Shown here piece after piece: positions 51,224 to 58,630 of a DNA stretch of 64,000 nucleotides (position 1 is its first letter; each line of letters begins with the position of its first letter). The stretch spans positions 93,461-157,460 of the forward strand of contig JAEINP010000004.1 of assembly GCA_016342355.1 (NCBI GenBank), in the 5' to 3' direction. The position numbers were made by a program, and so were the translations under genes. The notes under the pieces were generated by a model. That model was not told where the DNA came from and searched no databases. It saw only the letters and a list, made by a program, of their open reading frames with translations. This stretch comes from Desulfatibacillum sp. (lineage in GTDB: Bacteria; Desulfobacterota; Desulfobacteria; Desulfobacterales; Desulfatibacillaceae).

Positions 51224-54200
51224 ATGACCGGTAACAGACCTGATAAAAACGAAGTTGTGGGTTCCGTTATGGTGGTGGGGGCTGGAATTGCAGGTATGCA
51301 ATCCGCCCTGGATCTGGCCAATTCCGGCTACTACGTCTATTTGGTGGAAAAATCTTCGGCCATTGGCGGGCTAATGGCCCGTTTGGATAAGACCTTTCCC
51401 ACCAACGACTGCACCATGTGAGTCATCTCACCCAAACTGGTCGAGGTCGGCCGGCATTTGAACATTGAGTTGATCACAGGCGCAGAACTGGACATGCTGG
51501 AAGGAGAAAGAGGCAACTTTACCGCTAAGGTTCATCAAAAAGCCCGTTTTATTGATCCGGACAAATGCACCAGTTGCGGAGAGTGCGCCAAGGCTTGCCC
51601 CATCAGCCTGCCCGACGAATTCAACGAATCGCTAATGGACCGGAAAGCCGCGTTTAAAAAATATGCCCAGGCTATTCCCGGAGCATACGCCATCACCAAG
51701 ATGGGAACCGCCCCATGCAAGGCCACCTGTCCGGCCCACGTGAGCATCCAGGGCTATATCGCCCTGATCAACGAAGAAAAATACGAAGAAGCCCTGAAAT
51801 TGTTCAAGCAGGAACATCCCTTTCCCGGCGTCTGCGGTCGCGTATGCCACCATCCTTGCGAAGGGGAATGCACCCGGGGCGGCGCGGATGAGTCCCTTGC
51901 CATCCAGTACCTGCACCGGTTCTTGGCGGATCACGACTTTGAGCTTACCGACCGGTACGTGCCCCAAGTAGAGGAAGCCAGGGAGGAAAAGATCGCCATT
52001 GTGGGGGCCGGCCCTGCCGGGCTCTCCACTGCCTATTTCCTGGCCATGAAGGGCTACAAAGTAACCATATTTGAAAAACTGCCCGTGGTGGGCGGCATGA
52101 TGGCCGTGGGCATCCCCGAGTACCGCTTGCCCCGGGAAGTCATTGCCGCAGAGGTCAAGACCATCACGGACATGGGTGTGGAAATCCAAACAGGCGTGAG
52201 CTTTGGAACGGATATCACCCTGGACAGTTTGCGCTCGGACGGTTTCCAGGCCGTATTCCTGGCCACGGGCCTCCATGGGGGCCGGGCTCTTGGCATCCCT
52301 GGCGAAGACGCCCAGGGGATCATCCAGGGTGTGGACTTCCTGCGGGACACGGCCCTTGGCAAAAGAGTTGAAATGGGCAAAAACGTGGTGGTCATTGGCG
52401 GCGGTAACGTTGCCATTGACGTGGCCCTGGTTGCCAAGCGCCTGGGCGCTGAAAACGTCAGGCAGGTCTGCCTGGAATCCCGGGAGGAAATGCCAGCCTG
52501 GGATTATGAAATTGAAGAGGCTTTGGAAAGCGAGATTGATATCGTCAACTGTTTCGGCCCCAAGGAATTCAGGGTCGAAAATGGCAAGGTGACCGGCCTG
52601 GAATTCATGGCCTGCACCTGCGTGTTTGATGAGCAGGGGCGGTTCAATCCTCAATATGACGATGAAGACTGCACAGCCATGAGTGCGGACACGGTGATTG
52701 TGTCTATCGGCCAAGCCGCAGACCTTTCCTACACGGACAACCAGGGCATTTCCGTCACACCTCGCGGCGGGCTGCAGGCTGACCCCACCACCCTCCAGAC
52801 TCCCATTGACTGGGTATTTGCCGGGGGCGACACCTTTTATGGTCCTAAAAGCGTGGTGGACGCCGTAGCAAACGGCAAGGAAGCTGCGGAAAGCATTCAT
52901 CGGTTTATAAACGGCCTGGACCTGAAGGAAGGCCGGGAAAAAGACTGGTCCTTTTATAAGCCCGAACTCACAGACGAGCCTAAAAAGGACCGTGTTGGCA
53001 TGACCTGCCTGTTACCCGAATCCAGGGCGGGCAATTTCGACGAAGTCCATTGCGGATACAACGAGCAGGAAGCCCGGGAGGAAGCCCTGCGCTGCCTCAA
53101 GTGCGGTGTATGCTCCGAGTGCTACCAATGCGTGGACGCCTGCCTTGCTGGCGCGGTCATGCACGACCAAAAGGATAAGGACCTGGAAATCCAGGTGGGT
53201 TCGGTCATTTTGGCACCGGGTTGCGAGCCCTTTGATCCCACGCCATTCCGGGAATTTTACCAGTATGGGATCAACCCCAATGTCATGACCAGCCTGGAGT
53301 TCGAACGCATCCTGTCTGCCTCTGGACCTACCATGGGACACCTTGCCAGGCCCTCGGACCACAAGGAGCCAAAAAAAATCGCTTGGCTCCAGTGCGTGGG
53401 GTCCCGGGACAACAACCGGTGCGGCAACACCTATTGCAGTTCGGTCTGCTGCATGTACGCCTGCAAGGACGCCATGATTGCCAAGGAGCACTCCGAGGAA
53501 GATGTGGATTGCGCCATCTTCTACATGGACATGCGTACCTTTGGCAAAGATTACGAACAATATTATAACCGGGCCAAGGACAAGGAAGGAGTACGCTTTG
53601 TCAAGGCCAGGGTCCATACCATCGAGGATTTGAAAGACACCCGGGACCTGGAAATCCGGTACGCAGACGAAAACGGCCAGATTCAAAGAGAAGTCTTTGA
53701 CATGGTCATCCTCTCCGTAGGCCTTCAGATCCAGAAGGACGTGGGGGCGCTGGCGGAACGCCTGGGCGTGGAAGTGGACAAACATAATTTTGCCATCACC
53801 ACTCCCTTTGCACCCGTGACAACCAGCCGGGATGGCGTTTATGCCTGCGGCGTGTTCCAGGGTCCCAAGGACATTCCCACCAGCATCACCGAGGCCAGCG
53901 CCGCCGCTTGTGCGGCAGGTGTGGCCCTGGCGAATAGCCGCGACACCCTTACCAAATCCGTGGAGATGCCAGAGGAAAAGGATATCTCGCAGGATGCGCC
54001 CCGAGTGGGGGTTTTTGTCTGTAAATGCGGCATCAACATTGCCGGGATTGTGGACGTTCCCGCAGTCCAGGAATATGCAGCCACCCTGCCCCATGTGGTG
54101 TATTCAGGCGACAATCTGTTCACATGCAGCCAGGATGCCCAGGATTCCATGAAGGAGCTCATCGAGGAGCACAACATCAACAGAGTTGTTGTGGCGTCGT

Positions 54201-55672
54201 GCACTCCCAAGACCCACGAGCCCATCTTCATGGATACGCTCCAAAAGGCCGGGCTGAACAAATACCTCTTTGAAATGGCGAATATACGGAATCAGAACTC
54301 CTGGTGCCATTCCAAAACGCCGGAACAGGCCACGCAAAAGGCCAAGGACCTGGTGCGTATGTCCGTGGCCCGGGCTGCCACCCTGATGCCTCTGGAGGAA
54401 AAACGGCTCTCGGTGAACCGCCGCTGCCTTGTGGTTGGCGGAGGCGTTGCAGGCATGACCGCCGCCCTGTCTCTTGGAGATCAGGGATTTGAAGTGGTGC
54501 TCTTGGAAAGAGAAGCCCAACTGGGAGGCATGGCCCTCAAGCTCACTAAAACCATTGAAGGGGTAAGCATTGCCGAACACCTGGCGCCCTTGGTGAAAAG
54601 GGTTCTGAACCATGACAAAATCCAGATTCTCACCGACTCGTTAGTCGTTGATTTTAAAGGGTTCAAGGGCAATTTCACCACGGAAATCCTGGTCGGCCCT
54701 GGCATGTACGAACGGAAAATCGACCATGGCGCGGTCATTCTGGCCACTGGCGCCAAGGAATACCAACCCAAAGAATTTCTCTACGGCGAAGACGACCGGG
54801 TCAGGACCCAGGTGGAACTCGCTCGCCTGTTGACAGATAATCCTGATGCAGCCAAGGGCATGAGTCAAGTCGCCATGATCCAGTGCGTGGGGTCCCGGAA
54901 CGAAGAAAACCCCAATTGCAGCAGGATTTGCTGCCAGTCCGCCATCAAGAATGCTTTACATATTAAAAAGTCCAATCCCGACGCCGAGGTTTTTGTCTTT
55001 TATCGGGATATCAGGACATACGGGACCATGGAGGAATACTTCCAGGAGGCTCGCAAGCTGGGGGTCATGTTCTTCCGGTTCCATCAGGAGGATCCCCCGG
55101 TTGTGGAGGCTTCGGAAAACGGGGTGTTGGTCACCTTCAAGGATCTTGTCTTAGGCAAACGGCTTCAGCTTGAAGCGGACAATTTGATTCTGTCCGCCGG
55201 CATGGTTCCGGAGGAAAACGAGGAATTGTCCACCATCATGAAAGCCGCCAGGAACGCCGAAGGCTATTTTATGGAAGCCCACGTCAAGCTGCGGCCTGTT
55301 GACATGGCGACGGAAGGAATTTTCATATGCGGCACGGCCCACAGCCCCAAACTCCTTTCCGAAAGCGTGGCCCAGGCGTTGGCCGCCGCTTCCCGGGCCA
55401 CCACCTTCCTGTCCCAGGACACCCTGACCCTGTCTGCGGTCAAGGCTGTGGTGGATCAGGAAAAATGCGCCTCCTGCCTTATTTGCGTCAGGTCCTGCCC
55501 CTTTGGAGTACCGCGCATCAATGAGGAAGGCAAAAGCGAGATCGACATGGCCCTGTGCCAGGGATGCGGAGTATGCACCTCCGAATGCCCGGCTAAGGCC
55601 ATCAAATTGAACTGGTACGAGGACGAACAGATTTTATGCAAAGTGGAAGCCTTATTGGAGGGAGTTCTATGA
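51224..55672 (+). CDS. hdrA: Selenocysteine-containing HdrA with GltD-like insert and second HdrA module
   Basis: A 1482-residue flavoprotein if TGA at 51419-51421 is read as Sec66. The context [21 protein letters not shown] matches HdrA, where this position is Cys. Residues 14-160 are the first HdrA FAD domain start (VVGAGIAGM) and ferredoxin C115-C125. An inserted GltD/NAD(P)H-type oxidoreductase spans about 165-570 ([32 protein letters not shown]). HdrA cysteine blocks follow ([15 protein letters not shown]). A second HdrA module begins [17 protein letters not shown] and [15 protein letters not shown], ending with two C-terminal 4Fe-4S motifs ([24 protein letters not shown]). It likely moves electrons between NAD(P)H, ferredoxin and the MetFV couple. 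The stop overlaps mvhD (ATGA). Confidence 0.88.
51419..51460 (+). promoter_or_regulatory. UGA Sec codon with candidate SECIS in hdrA
   Basis: After TGA (51419-51421) a stem CTGGTC/GGCCGG (51437-51442, 51449-51454) closes a six-base loop GAGGTC, extended by CAAA/TTTG across a two-base CA bulge. The loop is 22-27 bases past the UGA and has GU, as expected for bacterial SECIS hairpins. Two G-U wobbles lie in the stem. Confidence 0.72.
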
Positions 55673-56103
55673 CGCAGGATTTCGAACCGATCATTGTGGC
55701 TTTTTGCTGTAACCAATGAGGATACTCAGCAGCGGACCTGGCAGGGTCCATGAGACTTGAGTATCCGGCAAACATCAAGGTCATCCGGGTACCTTGTACC
55801 GGGAAGGTGGATGTCATCCATTTGTTAAAGGCCATAGAAAAGGGTGCGGACGGCGCCTACATTGTGGGGTGTATGGAAGGCGAATGCCTATACACCAATG
55901 GCAATTTCCGGGCGAAGAAACGGATGCTCCAGGCCCAAAAGGTTCTGGATTCCGTGGGCATGGGAGGGCAGAGGGTGCAGATGTACAACCTTTCTTCCGC
56001 CGAAGGCCCCAAGTTCGCCGCCTATGCCCGGGACATGGTTGAAAAAATCCATGAACTGGGTCCCAACCCCATGAAGCTGGCAAAGGAAGGCAAGGCAGCG
56101 TAG
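55669..56103 (+). CDS. mvhD: Selenocysteine-containing MvhD/VhuD electron-transfer subunit
   Basis: A 144-residue protein if TGA at 55717-55719 is read as Sec17. The N terminus gives PIIVAFCCNQ-U-GYSAADLAGSM; MvhD proteins normally have a Cys there (CCNWC). The rest is standard: KVIRVPCTGKVDVIHLL, DGAYIVGCMEGECLY and FRAKKRMLQAQK. MvhD binds a 2Fe-2S cluster and carries electrons between HdrA and a redox partner; it is small (about 140 residues) as expected. ATG overlaps the hdrA stop by four bases. A shorter start at ATG 55750 would lose the cluster-binding Cys pair and is rejected. Sec-containing VhuD is known from methanococci. Confidence 0.88.
55717..55754 (+). promoter_or_regulatory. UGA Sec codon with candidate SECIS in mvhD
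   Basis: GGACC (55734-55738) pairs with GGTCC (55745-55749) over loop TGGCAG, 20-25 bases after the UGA. CTCA (55725-55728) pairs with TGAG (55751-55754) across a bulge, extending the stem. Confidence 0.7.
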
Positions 56104-56128
56104 CGCCTGGAAAGGAGAGGCTTTTCCC

Positions 56129-56797
56129 ATGATTGTAGCATCACCCAAACCCATTGAAGAAGTCATTAATACGGTAAAGGATTGCAAGAAGTTGCTGATC
56201 CTGGGTTGTAACGAGTGTGTAACCGTCTGTGAAGCCGGGGGTAAAAAGGAGGTGGGGATCCTGGCTTCGGCCCTGCGTATGTACTTCGCCAAACAGGGGC
56301 AACAAATCCTGATTGAAGAAAGAACCCTGGAGCGTCAGTGCGACCACGAGTACCTGGAGGAAATCCGGGACATCGCCGACACCTACGACGCCATCCTGTC
56401 CCTGGCATGCGGGGTAGGCGTCCAATTTACAGCAGAAAAATATTTATCCACCGTGGTGCTACCCGGCGTCAACACCTGCTTTTTGGGCGCCACGGAAGAA
56501 CGGGGACTCTGGACCGAACGTTGTCAGGCCTGCGGCTCTTGCGTTCTAGCCAGCACCGGAGGCATATGCCCTGTTTCCCGTTGCGCCAAACGCGTGCTCA
56601 ATGGGCCATGCGGCGGCTCCACCAAAGGCAAGTGCGAAATCAGCAAGGAAGTGGATTGCGCCTGGCAGCTTATTGTGGATCGCCTTACCGCTCTGGGCAA
56701 GATGGATGAATACGAGCAGATCGCCCCTCTCAAGGATTGGTCTACGGATAGGGCCGGGGGCCCCAGAAAAGTGGCGAAGGAGGACGTGCAATCATGA
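56129..56797 (+). CDS. metV: MetV, zinc-binding methylene-H4F reductase subunit
   Basis: A 222-residue protein of the MTHFR C-terminal/MetV family. Cysteine-rich clusters include LLILGCNECVTVC (residues 23-35), CQACGSC, GGICPVSRCAK and GPCGGSTKGKC, which bind zinc or an iron-sulfur cluster. In Moorella-type enzymes MetV pairs with MetF and mediates contact with HdrA/MvhD. The gene lies 25 bases after mvhD and overlaps metF2 by ATGA, so the order hdrA-mvhD-metV-metF matches the same functional set. It is not homologous to a PPi-synthesising or NAD(P)H-only MetF. Confidence 0.88.
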   Translation: MIVASPKPIEEVINTVKDCKKLLILGCNECVTVCEAGGKKEVGILASALRMYFAKQGQQILIEERTLERQCDHEYLEEIRDIADTYDAILSLACGVGVQFTAEKYLSTVVLPGVNTCFLGATEERGLWTERCQACGSCVLASTGGICPVSRCAKRVLNGPCGGSTKGKCEISKEVDCAWQLIVDRLTALGKMDEYEQIAPLKDWSTDRAGGPRKVAKEDVQS

Positions 56798-57723
56798 GCC
56801 TGAAAACCGACAGCAAGCTGGAAAAAATTCTACGAGCCGGACATCTTGCGGTTACCAGTGAATGTGGTCCTCCCCGCGGCACCGACCTTTCCAAAGTGGA
56901 GGAAAAGGCCAACCTGATCAAGGACTGTGTGGACGCCATCAACGTGACGGATAACCAGACCTCAGTCACGCGCATGTGCAGCCTGGCCGCCTGTATCAAG
57001 ATCAAGCTCATGGGGCTGGACCCGGTGCTCCAGATGGTCACCCGGGACAGGAACCGCATTGCCATGCAATCGGATATCCTGGGCGCGGCGGGTTTCGGTA
57101 TTAACAACATGCTGTGCCTTTCAGGCGATCACCAGAGTTTTGGGGATTGCGCTACAGGCCAGAATGTCCATGACCTGGATTCCATGCAACTGGTCCAGAC
57201 AGTGCGTCATATGCGTGACGAAGGAAAATTTTTGGGTGGCGGAGACATTGCAGGGCCTCCCAAGATTTTTGTGGGCGCGGCCGCCAATCCTTTTGCCGAC
57301 CCCTTTGAGGTAAGAGTACCCAGGCTTGCTAAAAAAATTGCCGCAGGCGCGGAGTTTATTCAGACCCAGTGCATCTATAATGTGGAAAAATTTGAAAAAT
57401 GGATTGGGCTTGCCAATGACCGGGGCCTGACAGAAAAGGTGTTCATTCTGGCGGGAGTAACCCCAATGAAATCAGCAGGTATGGCCAAATACATGAAGAA
57501 CCGGGTCCCGGGTATGGATGTGCCTGACGAGATCATTAAACGGCTTTCAGACCAGCCTAAAGAAAAACAAGCGGAAGAAGGGATCAAAATTTGCATAGAA
57601 ACCATGCAACGGCTAAAAGAAGTAAAGGGCGTGGCAGGTTTCCATGTCATGGCCATTGAATGGGAGGAAATAGTGCCCGAATTGGTAAAAGGCGCCGGAT
57701 TGTATCCCAGACCCGAAGTTTGA
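56794..57723 (+). CDS. metF: Methylenetetrahydrofolate reductase MetF, paralog 2
   Basis: A 309-residue TIM barrel, similar to paralog 1 but clearly diverged: VTSECGPPRGTDLSKVEEK, VLQMVTRDRNRIAMQSDI and FIQTQCIYNVEKFEKW. The RDRN folate block is kept. Direct translational coupling to metV (ATGA overlap) makes this the likely MetV partner; paralog 1 may have a different folate or electron partner, or form a heteromer. Its reaction is methylene-/methyl-H4F interconversion. A short gap leads to the receiver gene. Confidence 0.92.
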   Translation: MSLKTDSKLEKILRAGHLAVTSECGPPRGTDLSKVEEKANLIKDCVDAINVTDNQTSVTRMCSLAACIKIKLMGLDPVLQMVTRDRNRIAMQSDILGAAGFGINNMLCLSGDHQSFGDCATGQNVHDLDSMQLVQTVRHMRDEGKFLGGGDIAGPPKIFVGAAANPFADPFEVRVPRLAKKIAAGAEFIQTQCIYNVEKFEKWIGLANDRGLTEKVFILAGVTPMKSAGMAKYMKNRVPGMDVPDEIIKRLSDQPKEKQAEEGIKICIETMQRLKEVKGVAGFHVMAIEWEEIVPELVKGAGLYPRPEV

Positions 57724-57793
57724 TAAGCCTGATCAAGATTTGGACAGTGTTGCAGGTAGGTTGAATCAGTACAAATTATAAGGAGGAACACAC

Positions 57794-58180
57794 ATGGCAA
57801 ACAAAAAGAGAATTCTTGTGGTGGACGATGAGCCTGATTTCTGCGCCATTATAAAATCTTACCTGGAAAAGGAAGGATATGCAGTGGAAGTGGCCTATGA
57901 CGGAGTGGAGGGGATTGATAAGGTCAAAGAAAATCCTCCTGACGCCATTGTTTTGGACGTAATGATGCCCGAAAAAGACGGCTATGCCGTTTGCTCTGAG
58001 CTCAAAGCAGACGAAAAATACCAGGATATTCCCATTATCATGCTCACAGCCGTGGCTTCCCATGTGACGTCCACACGCTATTCCCACTATGACGGAATGA
58101 GCATGGAAGCAGATGACTATATCCCCAAACCGGCTTCCGCCGAAGAAATCACCGCAGCCATCCAACGCGTTCTGGGATAA
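57794..58180 (+). CDS. Single-domain response regulator (CheY-like)
   Basis: A 128-residue receiver with the acidic pair VVDDEPD (residues 10-14), phospho-acceptor Asp55 in IVLDVMMPEKDG, and a switch Thr and Lys in IIMLTAVAS and DYIPKPAS. AAGGAGG precedes the ATG. It has no output domain, so acts by protein contact or as a phosphate carrier. The 70-base gap after metF2 leaves it open whether it belongs to that operon. No matching kinase is beside it. Confidence 0.93.
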   Translation: MANKKRILVVDDEPDFCAIIKSYLEKEGYAVEVAYDGVEGIDKVKENPPDAIVLDVMMPEKDGYAVCSELKADEKYQDIPIIMLTAVASHVTSTRYSHYDGMSMEADDYIPKPASAEEITAAIQRVLG

Positions 58181-58213
58181 GTTTTACCAGGAACATGCCG
58201 CATTCGAATTAAC

Positions 58214-58288
58214 CCTGGCTGACGAGTTCAGCCAGGTATTCAGGAAAAGTTGTTGACGGGAATAATCGCAGAGGCTTTGGCCTCTGCG
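58214..58288. terminator. Two hairpins between convergent genes
   Basis: CCTGGCTGA/TCAGCCAGG (58214-58236) and CGCAGAGGC-tttg-GCCTCTGCG (58267-58288) lie in the gap after the receiver gene and before the minus-strand FmdE fragment. No U-tract is present; position between convergent genes favours termination or 3'-end protection. Confidence 0.5.
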
Positions 58289-58381
58289 GTTGATCCTGCC
58301 CTTGCTCCACGCCATGCCCAAAAGCCTTGACGTTTCCGTAAGCATCCCACAGGCGTAACTATTGCCGTTTGTCATTTTCAC

Positions 58382-58609
58382 TCACGGATTCCATCTGTTT
58401 TCCCCTGCATTCCGGATTCCCTGTAGGATAGTCTGCGAATAAATTGGGCGAACCGCGCCGCAATTGCCCCTATGTCCCCCAACCATTTCGTCTGGCACCA
58501 TATACATGGAATTGTGTGGTAAAGTCCGGGTACCCTGGGCCACGTGGCCGTGAAAGGCCTTTACCTTTTCCAGATACTCTTCATAGGTGTGGGAGCAGAT
58601 GGTTTGCAT
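58382..58609 (-). CDS. Truncated FmdE-like protein
   Basis: A 75-residue frame. The N terminus, TYEEYLEKVKAFHGHVAQG, resembles FmdE (formylmethanofuran dehydrogenase subunit E/related zinc-binding proteins), which opens with a similar FHGHxxPG block. After that residue the match stops, and the expected Cys-rich C-terminal part is absent. ATG 58609 has AGAGGT upstream. It follows the molybdopterin oxidoreductase by 21 bases, a natural place for FmdE. It is probably a decayed or cut gene; a real small protein is also possible. Confidence 0.45.
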   Translation of the reverse strand: MQTICSHTYEEYLEKVKAFHGHVAQGTRTLPHNSMYMVPDEMVGGHRGNCGAVRPIYSQTILQGIRNAGENRWNP

Positions 58610-58630
58610 CAATACCTCTGAATCAAGTTT

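Noticed and set aside
51419..51421. TGA in hdrA read as a frameshift or pseudogene stop
   Set aside because: The frame is unbroken on both sides, the codon sits at a conserved Cys, a SECIS-like hairpin follows, and the next gene shows the same pattern.
55750..56103. Short MvhD starting at ATG 55750
   Set aside because: It would drop the Cys-rich cluster motif, while ATG 55669 overlaps the hdrA stop and gives a full-length MvhD with Sec17.
58184..58381. 65-codon minus-strand frame after the FmdE stub
   Set aside because: It spans two terminator-like hairpins and has no motif continuing FmdE in any frame.
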